Of a DNA stretch of 64,000 bases, positions 33,385 through 41,911 are shown in pieces (within the stretch, counting starts at the first letter, position 1; the number at the start of each line of letters is the position of its first letter). Source of the DNA: CAVPCZ01 sp963779225 (GTDB lineage: Bacteria > Bacteroidota > Ignavibacteria > UBA10030 > UBA6906); contig CAVZWW010000001.1 in assembly GCA_963779225.1 (NCBI GenBank), positions 124,001 to 188,000 of the forward strand, given 5' to 3'. The notes under the pieces are model-generated. The model saw nothing but the letters and a program-made list of their open reading frames with translations. It searched no databases and was not told the origin of the DNA. Both the position numbers and the translations under genes were made by a program.

Positions 33385-34386
33385 ATGACTTCCCGTGAAC
33401 GTGTTCGCTCGGCGCTTACCTTCGCGCAACCGGATCGTGCCCCGCGCGATCTCTGGGCCCTGCCGTACATCTCCCTCTTCCGGAAGGCCGAGCTGGACGC
33501 CCTGCTCGACCGCTACCCCATTGACTTCGGACGTCCGGAATCGAGCCCCGGATCGGACGATCAGGATCTGCAGAGACTTTCCCGTCCCGGCATCTATGTG
33601 GATGAATGGGGGAGTGTCTGGCAGGTTGGCGAGCCGGGGGTTATCGGGGAGGTCAAGCAACCCGTCCTGGAGAATTGGGCGCACCTGCCGCACTTCCGGC
33701 CGCCCCGGGAATTTCTCCGTTCACGCGACTGGGATTACATCAACCGGGAGTGTGAGGCGAGTGAGAAGTTCATGACATCGGGTGTCTGCGCTCGGCCGTT
33801 TGAACGTCTGCAATTTCTCCGCGGTACGGAGAATCTCTACATCGATCTTGCCTATGACACTGCGGAAGTCCGGACGCTCATTGCAATGGTGCATGAGTAC
33901 TATCTGGAAGATGTGGGCCAATGGGCGCGCAGCAATGTGGATTCGGTCGCCCTTATGGATGACTGGGGTTCCAACACCGCGCTCCTCATCAGTCCGGACA
34001 TGTGGCGGGCGACATTCAAACCCCTGTACAAAGCCTACTGCGATATCATTCATGCGGCCGGAAAATTTGTCTTTTTCCACTCGGACGGAAATATCGAGGC
34101 CATCTACGGCGATCTGATCGAGGTCGGCGTTGATGCCCTCAACTCACAACTCTTCTGCATGAACATTGAAGAACTCGGACGCCGATACCGGGGCAAGGTG
34201 ACTTTCTGGGGAGAAATTGACAGGCAGCAGATTCTTCCCTACGGTACAACGCATGATGTGCGGAACGCCGTGCAGCGGGTACGCGCGGCGCTGGACGATG
34301 GGAGGGGGGGCGTGATTGCGCAGTGCGAGTGGGGGAAGGACAATTCGAGCGAAAACGTACAGGCGGTGTTTGAAGCCTGGCGCTGA
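33385..34386 (+). CDS. Uroporphyrinogen-decarboxylase-fold protein, methyltransferase-like
   Basis: A 333-residue URO-D superfamily protein. 'MTSRERVRSALTFAQPDRAPRD' is the family start, and the barrel carries 'FFHSDGNIEAIYGDLIEVGVDALN' and 'QCEWGKDNSSENV'. Corrinoid methyltransferases of this family bind zinc through H-x-C and a later Cys. Here the first motif is H-S-D, so one ligand is absent, and activity as an MtaA-type methyltransferase is doubtful. Not a haem decarboxylase: the N-terminal R-x-A-G-R substrate motif of HemE is missing. A five-codon open frame (33371-33388) overlaps the start. Confidence 0.72.
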   Translation: MTSRERVRSALTFAQPDRAPRDLWALPYISLFRKAELDALLDRYPIDFGRPESSPGSDDQDLQRLSRPGIYVDEWGSVWQVGEPGVIGEVKQPVLENWAHLPHFRPPREFLRSRDWDYINRECEASEKFMTSGVCARPFERLQFLRGTENLYIDLAYDTAEVRTLIAMVHEYYLEDVGQWARSNVDSVALMDDWGSNTALLISPDMWRATFKPLYKAYCDIIHAAGKFVFFHSDGNIEAIYGDLIEVGVDALNSQLFCMNIEELGRRYRGKVTFWGEIDRQQILPYGTTHDVRNAVQRVRAALDDGRGGVIAQCEWGKDNSSENVQAVFEAWR

Positions 34387-34451
34387 TCACTTCCCGCCCG
34401 GATTAGGAATTGACCGGGAAAAACGGTATCGTATACTACTGCAAACCAGCA

Positions 34452-34529
34452 GTCCGCCGCAAGGCGGACAGGCATTCCGCAACCGGTCTCCTTGTATCGG
34501 AAGCGGACGTTTGAGAGTCGCTTTCCGAT
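34452..34529 (+). promoter_or_regulatory. Structured leader before the DEAD-box helicase gene
   Basis: GTCCGCC (34452-34458) pairs with GGCGGAC (34463-34469) around a GCAA tetraloop. A second hairpin pairs ATCGGAAGCG (34496-34505) with CGCTTTCCGAT (34519-34529) with one bulge, and a run of seven T follows at 34544-34550. This could end the upstream gene or form a regulated leader; helicase genes often have long structured 5' regions. The distance of the T run from the hairpin argues against a simple terminator. Confidence 0.4.
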
Positions 34530-34662
34530 GACGAAACGCTAGGTTTTTTTCACCGCCCTCCTTTCGCTTCCCATCACCTGTATGGTTGTGCAGGATCGCC
34601 TGCACGCAGTTCTGCGTGCTTCGGCGGTTCACGGTTTTCTCCAATACTTCAAGGTATGTTTC

Positions 34663-35991
34663 ATGGGATTTACCAAACTCGGTCTCTCCGACCGTATCAT
34701 GCAGGGAGTGCGCGCAGCGGGATACACCGTGCCGACTCCCATCCAGACGCTCGCCATCCAGCCGGCCCTTGCCGGCAAAGATATTATTGGCTGTGCGCAA
34801 ACCGGCACCGGCAAGACAGCCGCCTTCGTGCTTCCATTGCTCCAGCGTCTTTCGCAGCAAGAAGGCGCCGGGCCTCGCGAACGTCATCCCCGGGTGCTGG
34901 TGCTGACTCCCACGCGGGAACTCGCACAGCAGGTGCAAACCGCGGTGGCCACCTATGGACGCTTTCTCACGGTCCGTTCCGTCTCCATCTATGGCGGCGT
35001 GAGCATGGACAGACAGCTCACCCTTCTCCGCCGCGGCGCGGACATCATCGTCGCCACACCGGGAAGATTGCTGGATCATATGCAACGTCGCAGCCTCGAT
35101 CTCTCCCGCATCCAGACCCTGGTCCTCGACGAAGCGGACAGAATGCTGGATATGGGGTTCATCCGCGACGTCCGGAAAATCATTGATGCGATGCCCGCCG
35201 AGCGACAGACGCTCCTCTTCTCCGCCACGCTCTCCCGGGAAATCAACGCACTGGCTGCGCTCGTGTTGCGGGATCCGCAAATCGTGGAAGTGGGCGAACG
35301 CCGCAATCCGGTCGAAACGATTGTCCAGCATTTCTATTCCGCCTCCCAGGATGCGAAGATGGATCTGCTCTTCTACGCCCTGGACAGGGAGGAAATGCAG
35401 TCTGTGCTCATCTTCTCACGCACCAAACACGGGGCCGACAAGATCTGCAAGCGTCTCGAACGGAAGCAGATCACCTCGGTCGCCATCCATTCGAACCGCA
35501 CGCAGGCGCAGCGCGAACGCGCGCTGGAGGGATTCAAGCAGGGGACATACCGTGTGCTTGTGGCGACGGACATCGCCGCCCGTGGCATCGATGTCACCGG
35601 TATCTCCCACGTCATCAACTATGATATCCCCCACTATGCAGAAGATTACATTCACCGGATCGGCCGTACAGGACGTGCCGGTGCAAACGGGGACGCCATT
35701 ACCTTCGTCGGCCGCGAGGATCAACTGCACCTCAAGCGTATCGAACAATTCGTCGGAAAGAAGTTTTCCGTTCAGAAATATCCCGGATTCACACCCCCTG
35801 CGCCGGAACATGGCGGGAGAACTGATGCACCCGTCCATGCACACAGCAGTGCTCCCGCGCGAACGCATGCTCATCCGCACCCATCGGGCCGGAAACCGCA
35901 GCACGATGGCACGCGAAAGACAAAAAGACCGGACCGGAAGAAGTCTTCATCCTCCCCGGGCCACAAGACCTCCGGATGGCGCAACTACTAA
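34663..35991 (+). CDS. DEAD-box ATP-dependent RNA helicase (RhlE-like)
   Basis: A 442-residue RNA helicase. Seen in order: Q motif ('GYTVPTPIQTLAI'), Walker A 'AQTGTGKT', 'PTRELAQQ', 'TPGRLLDH', 'VLDEADRMLDMGF', 'SATL', then domain 2 with 'ATDIAARGIDV' and 'HRIGRTGRAG'. A basic His/Lys/Arg-rich tail of about 60 residues follows and probably binds RNA. ATG 34663 has AAGGT upstream and begins the family; in-frame codons from 34582 encode nothing recognisable. Likely role in ribosome assembly or mRNA turnover in the cold; this is inference. Confidence 0.93.
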   Translation: MGFTKLGLSDRIMQGVRAAGYTVPTPIQTLAIQPALAGKDIIGCAQTGTGKTAAFVLPLLQRLSQQEGAGPRERHPRVLVLTPTRELAQQVQTAVATYGRFLTVRSVSIYGGVSMDRQLTLLRRGADIIVATPGRLLDHMQRRSLDLSRIQTLVLDEADRMLDMGFIRDVRKIIDAMPAERQTLLFSATLSREINALAALVLRDPQIVEVGERRNPVETIVQHFYSASQDAKMDLLFYALDREEMQSVLIFSRTKHGADKICKRLERKQITSVAIHSNRTQAQRERALEGFKQGTYRVLVATDIAARGIDVTGISHVINYDIPHYAEDYIHRIGRTGRAGANGDAITFVGREDQLHLKRIEQFVGKKFSVQKYPGFTPPAPEHGGRTDAPVHAHSSAPARTHAHPHPSGRKPQHDGTRKTKRPDRKKSSSSPGHKTSGWRNY

Positions 35992-35994
35992 GGG

Positions 35995-36024
35995 AAAAGC
36001 CCCGCTCACGAGCGGGGCTTTTTT
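35995..36024 (+). terminator. Rho-independent terminator after the helicase gene
   Basis: GCCCCGCT pairs with AGCGGGGC around CACG, followed by TTTTTT at 36019-36024 and preceded by AAAA. It starts four bases after the helicase stop. Confidence 0.9.
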
Positions 36025-36084
36025 GAATCTTGGAGGATTAGGGAGAATATTGTACATTACCCGAATACGGAGGAGGGTGCAACG

Positions 36085-37089
36085 ATGTCGATCGAGAAAC
36101 ATATCGAAGTGGTCCAGAGCATGCGGGGGTTTGTGAACGGGCACATCGGCACGCTGCTGAAGCCGGTGGGGGAGAGCTGGCAGCCGTCGGACTTTTTGCC
36201 CGACCTGCGGGGGGATGGATGGATCGAACCCCTGACGGCTCTCCGCGAACGGGCACGCGCGTTGCCGGACGATTTGCTGGCCGTCCTCGTCGGCGACATG
36301 GTCACGGAAGAAGCCCTGCCGACCTACCAGACGTGGTTGAACCGGCTGCAGGGGCTCACGGATGCGACCGGCACAAGCGATGATCCCTGGGCCCGGTGGA
36401 GCAGGGGATGGACCGCCGAAGAAAACCGCCACGGAGACCTCCTCAACCGCTATCTCTCCTTCAGCGGTAGAGTGAACATGCGCGCGGTGGAAACGACGAT
36501 CCACCATCTCCTCAACCGGGGATTCGACCCCCAGACGGAAAACGATCCGTATCTCGGTTTTGTGTACACCTCCTTCCAGGAACGGGCCACGAAGATCTCC
36601 CACCGGAATGTTGCCACAATGGCGAAGAAGGCGGGTGAGGAATCCCTGCATGTCATCTGCGGGGTCATTGCCGGTGATGAAGCCCGGCATGAGAAGGCGT
36701 ATAAGCTGTTCATGGAGCAGGTGTTCGTCCTTGACCCCGCCGGAGCCGTCCGCGCATTTGCGACAATGATGAAAAAGAAAATCACGATGCCTGCGGTGCT
36801 CATGTATGACGGTCAGGACGATCTGTTGTTCACCCGCTTCTCCAGGGTGGCGCAGCAAATCGGCGTCTATACCGCCAGCGACTATGCGGACATTGTGGAT
36901 GACCTGGTGGCCTCGTGGAAGGTGGCCGGACTGACGGGATTGACGGATCTGGCGGCAAAAGCGCAGGACTACGTGTGCGGACTGGCGGCGCGCTACCGGG
37001 CGCTGGCAGAACGTGTGACGCTGACGGGGACCGAACGGTTTAGCTGGATTCTACCGGATCAGGCCCCGATTACAGGATCCGTACCCTGA
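36085..37089 (+). CDS. Acyl-ACP desaturase
   Basis: A 334-residue soluble diiron fatty-acid desaturase. Ligand motifs are 'MVTEEALPTY', 'AEENRHGDLL' and 'GDEARHEKAY', giving the E...EENRHG and D-E-x-R-H pattern of plant-type stearoyl-ACP desaturases. It introduces a double bond into acyl-ACP with oxygen and ferredoxin, so the organism probably meets oxygen at times. The ribosome site is GGAGGAGG before ATG 36085. Its 3' end overlaps the converging serA gene by 20 bases. Confidence 0.88.
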   Translation: MSIEKHIEVVQSMRGFVNGHIGTLLKPVGESWQPSDFLPDLRGDGWIEPLTALRERARALPDDLLAVLVGDMVTEEALPTYQTWLNRLQGLTDATGTSDDPWARWSRGWTAEENRHGDLLNRYLSFSGRVNMRAVETTIHHLLNRGFDPQTENDPYLGFVYTSFQERATKISHRNVATMAKKAGEESLHVICGVIAGDEARHEKAYKLFMEQVFVLDPAGAVRAFATMMKKKITMPAVLMYDGQDDLLFTRFSRVAQQIGVYTASDYADIVDDLVASWKVAGLTGLTDLAAKAQDYVCGLAARYRALAERVTLTGTERFSWILPDQAPITGSVP

Positions 37090-38269
37090 TCGTGTGCGCA
37101 ACCTGCCGCAGGTCCTGGAAAAACGTCTCTTCATGCGACTTGTCCACGTCTGCGACGGCGTAACCAATCAGCTCGTTCGTGCGCAGGGATTGTGAGAGCA
37201 CGTTGACGTTGTTCTTTGCGAAGATGCCGTTAATCTGAGAGAGCACACCGGGGACGTTCTGATGGACGTGCAGGACGCGCCGCGCGTGCGCGACATCCGC
37301 CCGCGGCACAGTGATTTTCGGGAAATTCACACTGGTGAAGGTGTTGCCGCTGGAAAGGTAGTCCACAAGCTTGCTGGAGACAAAATCCGCGATGTTCTCC
37401 TGGGCCTCCTCGGTACTTCCTCCGATGTGGGGCGTGAGCAGGACGTTGGGGATCCCCTGGAGAGGTGAGCGAAACGGCTCTGTTGCATCTTTCGGTTCGT
37501 GGGGAAAAACATCCACTGCGGCTCCGGCAACCTTGCCGGACCTGAGGTGACGTGCGAGGGCATCAATGTTGACGATATGGCCGCGGCTGAGGTTCAGGAG
37601 GATCGCCCCCTCCTTCATCGCTGCGAACTCCGCTTCACCAATCAGATCGGCATTGGCAGGGTTGCCGTCGACATGGATCGTCAGGATGTCCGCCAGACGG
37701 AGGAGCTCCTGAAGGGTCGGCACCCGCGTGGCGTTGCCGATGGTCAGCTTGTCCACATTGTCGTAGTAGTGGACGTCCATGCCCATGGCTTCAGCGAGAG
37801 TCGATACCTGTGAGCCGATGTTGCCGAACCCGATGATGCCCAGCTTCTTGCCCCGCACCTCCCGGGCGTTCTCCGCCGATTTGTCCCATGCACCTTCGTG
37901 CGCGCTGACGACCTTCGGCAGGAGACGCCTGACGAGAAAAACGATCTCCGCGATAACCAGTTCCGCCACACTGCGCGTGTTGCTGTAGGGCGCATTAAAT
38001 ACTGCCACCCCTCGCAGTGAAGCGGCTTCCAGGTCGATGTGGTTCGTTCCGATACAGTAGGCGCCGATTGCCATCAGATCGGGAGCGTTTTCCAGGACGC
38101 GGCGCGTTACGGGGGTGCGGGACCGGATACCGAGGACGGAGACCCCCTGCAGGGCCGCTATCAGTTCGTCTTCATGCAGACTCCCGGTGGACCCGGTCAC
38201 CTGCAGGGATGCCTGCACCAGGGCCCCGACGGCACGGGGGTGGATGTGTTCCAGAAGCAGGGTCTTCAT
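37070..38269 (-). CDS. serA: D-3-phosphoglycerate dehydrogenase
   Basis: A 399-residue first enzyme of serine synthesis, oxidising 3-phosphoglycerate with NAD. 'GIIGFGNIGSQV' is the nucleotide-binding loop, 'LNLSRGHIVN' holds the catalytic Arg, and 'TPHIGGSTEEAQENI' the catalytic His. The last about 75 residues form an ACT domain ('NVPGVLSQINGIFAKNNVNV'), so serine feedback is likely. Length and form match the E. coli type rather than the longer type. It converges on the desaturase gene with a 20-base overlap. Confidence 0.94.
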   Translation of the reverse strand: MKTLLLEHIHPRAVGALVQASLQVTGSTGSLHEDELIAALQGVSVLGIRSRTPVTRRVLENAPDLMAIGAYCIGTNHIDLEAASLRGVAVFNAPYSNTRSVAELVIAEIVFLVRRLLPKVVSAHEGAWDKSAENAREVRGKKLGIIGFGNIGSQVSTLAEAMGMDVHYYDNVDKLTIGNATRVPTLQELLRLADILTIHVDGNPANADLIGEAEFAAMKEGAILLNLSRGHIVNIDALARHLRSGKVAGAAVDVFPHEPKDATEPFRSPLQGIPNVLLTPHIGGSTEEAQENIADFVSSKLVDYLSSGNTFTSVNFPKITVPRADVAHARRVLHVHQNVPGVLSQINGIFAKNNVNVLSQSLRTNELIGYAVADVDKSHEETFFQDLRQVAHTIRVRIL

Positions 38270-38498
38270 GTGAATGCGCGCGGCACGGTTGTTCCTGAAA
38301 GTGTCCCCTCTACTTAGTGAAACCGGCGTGAAAAGTCAAGCTACATGAGCATTTCCCGCATCCCGACCCCGGAAACGGAGACACAGACGGGTTACGGTCT
38401 GCATGTTGAACCGCCGGCCACGGCGGAGACCCGCTTCGTTGGAATTCACCCTCCTTTTTTGTTTATTATATGCTTGGCCCGACAATCACCGGAGACTC

Positions 38499-40337
38499 AT
38501 GCAGCGCAGGAACGACATCCGCAACATCGCCATTATCGCCCACGTTGACCACGGGAAGACCACGCTGGTTGACCACATGCTCCGGCAGACCGGCACCTTC
38601 CGGTCGAACCAGCAAGTGGTGACCCGCGTGATGGATTCCAATGATCTGGAAAAAGAACGCGGCATAACCATTCTGGCAAAAAACACTTCCATCCACTACA
38701 ATAACACCAAGATCAACATCGTGGACACTCCGGGGCACGCCGATTTCGGGGGCGAAGTGGAGCGGACACTCACGATGGTGGATGGCGTGCTTCTTCTCGT
38801 GGACGCCGCCGAGGGTCCCCTTCCGGGAACGAAATTTGTCCTCAAGAAATCGCTCGATCTGAATCTCAAACCCATCGTCGTGATCAACAAAATCGACCGG
38901 AAAGATGCACGTCCGCACGAAGTGCTCGATCTGGTTTTTGAGCTGTTTCTCTCCCTCGGGGCGAAGGATCATCAGCTGGATTTCCCGACCATTTATTGTA
39001 TTGCCAAACAGGGCATCGCCAGGAATGAGCTTGACCAGGAAAGCGCCAACCTCCTTCCTCTTCTGGATGCGATCGTGCAACACGTTCCGCCACCGCCCGG
39101 CGATACGGTGTCGCCGTTCCAGATGCTGGTCACCACCATCGATTACAATGATTATCTCGGCCGGCTGGGAATCGGGACCATACACCGGGGGACGATCCGG
39201 TTTGGATCGCCCATGAAAATCATCCATCGTGACGGTCAGGTGGAGGATGCCCGGGTGACAAAAATTTACACCTTCGACGGCCTCAAGCGCGTGGAAGTAC
39301 AGGAAGCCGGGGCGGGTGATATTATTGCCATTGCCGGCATGGAAGACGTGGATATCGGAGAGACGATTGCCGACGAAGCGGATCCCAAACCGCTTCCCTT
39401 TGTGGCCATTGAAGAGCCGACCCTTTCGATGAACTTCCTCGTCAACAACTCGCCGTTTGCCGGATTGGAAGGAAAGTATGTCACGACACGCCATCTCAGC
39501 GAACGGCTTACGCGCGAATTGCGGTCCAACGTGAGCATGCGTATTGAGCTGACGGATTCCCCGGACACGTTCAAAGTGAGCGGGCGCGGCGAATTGCATC
39601 TGGCAATCCTCATTGAGACCATGCGGCGAGAGGGGTTTGAATTTCAAGTCTCGCGTCCGGAAGTGATCTACAAACGGATCGATGACGTTCTCTCGGAGCC
39701 GATGGAACATGTCATCATTGATGTTCCGGATGAGTTCGTCGGTGTGGTAATCGAGAACATCGGCCGCAGACGCGGCGAAATGAAAAATATGGTGGCCAGC
39801 AACGGGAATACCCGCCTGGAATTCATCGTACCGGCCCGCGGACTGATCGGGTTCCGGGGCGAATTCATGACGCAGACGAAGGGAACGGGCGTGCTGCACC
39901 ACAACTTCCACGGGTACGATCCCTACAAGGGGGATATGACCCACCGCATGAAAGGGGCGATGGTCACCATGGAATCGGGTGAAGCGGTCGCCTACGGAAT
40001 GTGGAAGCTGCAGGAGCGGTCGGTCTTCTTTATCGAACCGGGTACGAAGGTGTATGCCGGCATGGTCGTGGGCGAGAATTCGCGGGAGAAGGACATGACG
40101 GTGAATGTCTGCAAGACCAAACAGCTGACGAACATGCGCGCATCAGGATCCGATGAGGCCGTGCGCCTCGAACCGCCGCGCAGGCTCACACTCGAACAGG
40201 CCATCGAATGGATCACGGACGATGAACTGGTGGAGGTGACCCCGGAGAGCATAAGGATCCGGAAGAAATATCTCGATGCGGACATGCGGAAACGGATGTC
40301 GAAGCGGGCCGCCGAAGCCGAAGAGGTGTCCCGGTAG
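38499..40337 (+). CDS. typA: Ribosome-associated GTPase TypA/BipA
   Basis: A 612-residue translational GTPase of the EF-G class. G1 'AHVDHGKTT', switch region 'EKERGITILAKN', G3 'DTPGHADFGGEVER', G4 'NKIDRKDAR'. The C-terminal TypA domain has 'GLIGFRGEFMTQTKGTG'. It binds ribosomes under cold or stress and helps assembly. ATG 38499 is preceded by GGAGA and begins the family; in-frame codons from 38403 encode no conserved residues. Confidence 0.95.
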   Translation: MQRRNDIRNIAIIAHVDHGKTTLVDHMLRQTGTFRSNQQVVTRVMDSNDLEKERGITILAKNTSIHYNNTKINIVDTPGHADFGGEVERTLTMVDGVLLLVDAAEGPLPGTKFVLKKSLDLNLKPIVVINKIDRKDARPHEVLDLVFELFLSLGAKDHQLDFPTIYCIAKQGIARNELDQESANLLPLLDAIVQHVPPPPGDTVSPFQMLVTTIDYNDYLGRLGIGTIHRGTIRFGSPMKIIHRDGQVEDARVTKIYTFDGLKRVEVQEAGAGDIIAIAGMEDVDIGETIADEADPKPLPFVAIEEPTLSMNFLVNNSPFAGLEGKYVTTRHLSERLTRELRSNVSMRIELTDSPDTFKVSGRGELHLAILIETMRREGFEFQVSRPEVIYKRIDDVLSEPMEHVIIDVPDEFVGVVIENIGRRRGEMKNMVASNGNTRLEFIVPARGLIGFRGEFMTQTKGTGVLHHNFHGYDPYKGDMTHRMKGAMVTMESGEAVAYGMWKLQERSVFFIEPGTKVYAGMVVGENSREKDMTVNVCKTKQLTNMRASGSDEAVRLEPPRRLTLEQAIEWITDDELVEVTPESIRIRKKYLDADMRKRMSKRAAEAEEVSR

Positions 40338-40363
40338 GGGGGGATGGGGTTCCCATGAAGAGC

Positions 40364-40397
40364 AACGCCCGGTCCCGCAACGCGGGACCGGGCGTTT
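40364..40397 (+). terminator. Bidirectional terminator between typA and the outer-membrane protein gene
   Basis: A perfect 15-base stem: AACGCCCGGTCCCGC (40364-40378) and its complement (40382-40396) around AAC. T residues flank the plus-strand side and the symmetric A residues serve the minus strand. Confidence 0.85.
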
Positions 40398-40479
40398 GTG
40401 CGCAGAGGTGAGGGTAGCAGCCGGCACGACATATCCGAAGCCGGGCGTCTGTGTGCCGGCCGGAGAGCGGTTGCGTCGC

Positions 40480-41145
40480 TTAGAACGTGAGCCCCGCAGA
40501 GGCGATCGGCACCATGGTGCTCGTTCCCGCATTTTCTTTGAGGAAGAGCCAGTTGAACTTGAGCTCCACAAACAGGGCCACTCCGCCCAGGGAGATATCC
40601 GTTCCGGCGCCGAGATTCGTGGTCATGGCGGTCTGGTTGTCGAGAATCATGAAGCTGACGGGTGTGGTGCCGACCTTCAGGTTCGCGTTTGTCGACTGGA
40701 CGCTTGCCATACCGACGCCTCCGGTTGCATAGATTTTGAAGATAGGGAGAGGCAGCAGGTTCAGCTTCGCGTTGGCACTGCCGGACCACATATCCACCTT
40801 TCCGCCATCCACATAGGATACACCCGTCACACCGGGAAAGACCTGCTGAACGAGGCTCGCGAACTTGTCCTTGTCGGGTGAGAGAGTGGTGTAGTCTCCG
40901 GAGAGGCGGAAGCTCACCAAGCCGAGACCGATGTCGAAATGCACGCCGCCTCCCCAGCCTATTCCGTAGATTTCTTCAAGCGCTATCTGAACCGTATTGG
41001 TGGGGGGGGGGATATTGCCGATCTGCCTGAGGGTCGCGTTGAGATTGGAATTGATCATGTTCCCGTGAACCCCGAACCCGATGCCCTGTGCCGAAGCCGC
41101 CGAGATAGCAAAGAGCAACGTGCAACAAAGAATAAAGTGTTTCAT
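40480..41145 (-). CDS. Outer-membrane beta-barrel-like exported protein
   Basis: A 221-residue protein with a signal peptide ('CCTLLFAISAASAQ') followed by alternating Gly-rich amphipathic strands ('IGFGVHGNMI', 'GGVHFDIGLGLVSFRLSGDY') and ending with a Phe after a strand ('IASAGLTF'), the usual barrel C-terminus. It looks like a small OmpA/OmpX-type barrel. There is no recognisable enzymatic motif. It is transcribed alone and converges on typA. Confidence 0.65.
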   Translation of the reverse strand: MKHFILCCTLLFAISAASAQGIGFGVHGNMINSNLNATLRQIGNIPPPTNTVQIALEEIYGIGWGGGVHFDIGLGLVSFRLSGDYTTLSPDKDKFASLVQQVFPGVTGVSYVDGGKVDMWSGSANAKLNLLPLPIFKIYATGGVGMASVQSTNANLKVGTTPVSFMILDNQTAMTTNLGAGTDISLGGVALFVELKFNWLFLKENAGTSTMVPIASAGLTF

Positions 41146-41347
41146 GGGACCTCCGGATATGTGATTGCCTTGGCCGAGATCAGCGTCTTGGAGCCTGTCC
41201 GGACATGGACCAGCATTCTGACAACAAATCTATGGTCTTACCGGGTCTAAAGCAAGTCAGATATCGAAAGAGAAGTTATTTCTGTTGTTGTGACGGGGCT
41301 CACGAACTTTTTCCCCTGCCCTCGTGTTCTTGTTATTGAGGAGTTCC

Positions 41348-41887
41348 ATGAAACACCCCCCCCTTCCGATACTGTTGCTGGCCTCTTTCTTTGTTTTCAT
41401 CTCCGGATGCGACAAGGGGCTTGCGCCGCTGAACGAACCTTCCGGGTTCAGCGGCGTGATCCACTACAAGAACTGGCCGGAACCCGACAGCCTCCTTGAG
41501 TTGCGCATAGCGGCATTCACGGAGTACCCGACGGACAGCAGCGGCATCCTTGACGCCTTACTTAGTGGGAGGGCTGTCGTGTATCCCCAGGTAACTACAG
41601 GCGTCCAGGGAGCTCTGAAGATCCTGGGCGGAGACCGGCGGGCGGACACGGTGCACTATGCTTTCACCACGGAAGGGACAACACTCCAGGTGGCGACATA
41701 CAGTTATGTCGTTGTGGCCTGGCGGTATGGTCCGAACTTTTTTGCGGACTGGAGACCGGCGGGCGTGTATGCGGTGAATCCGGATTCGTTCGTTCCGGCG
41801 CCCGTGAGGATTGTGTTGCACCGCATCACGCCCGACATCGACATCTATGTGGATTATCATAACCTGCCTCCGAAACCATGGCGATGA
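41348..41887 (+). CDS. Hypothetical lipoprotein upstream of TonB receptor
   Basis: A 179-residue lipoprotein with lipobox 'FISGC' near residue 20. The mature part has beta-rich segments and 'YPQVTTGVQGALKIL'; I recognise no family. GAGGAG lies four bases before ATG 41348. Its stop is part of ATGA at 41884-41887, a probable original start of the TonB receptor gene, so the two likely work together, perhaps as surface lipoprotein and receiver of one ligand. Ligand unknown. Confidence 0.65.
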   Translation: MKHPPLPILLLASFFVFISGCDKGLAPLNEPSGFSGVIHYKNWPEPDSLLELRIAAFTEYPTDSSGILDALLSGRAVVYPQVTTGVQGALKILGGDRRADTVHYAFTTEGTTLQVATYSYVVVAWRYGPNFFADWRPAGVYAVNPDSFVPAPVRIVLHRITPDIDIYVDYHNLPPKPWR

Positions 41888-41911
41888 AACGGACATCTCT
41901 CACGCTTCCTG

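Noticed and set aside
38466..39944. Long minus-strand open frame (492 codons) opposite typA
   Set aside because: It mirrors the codon structure of a fully convincing GTPase gene and its translation shows no protein-family features.
41146..41347. Cobalamin riboswitch before the lipoprotein/TonB receptor pair, or before mtaB (53657-53752)
   Set aside because: Neither gap contains the conserved cobalamin box, and the mtaB gap is too short for the element.
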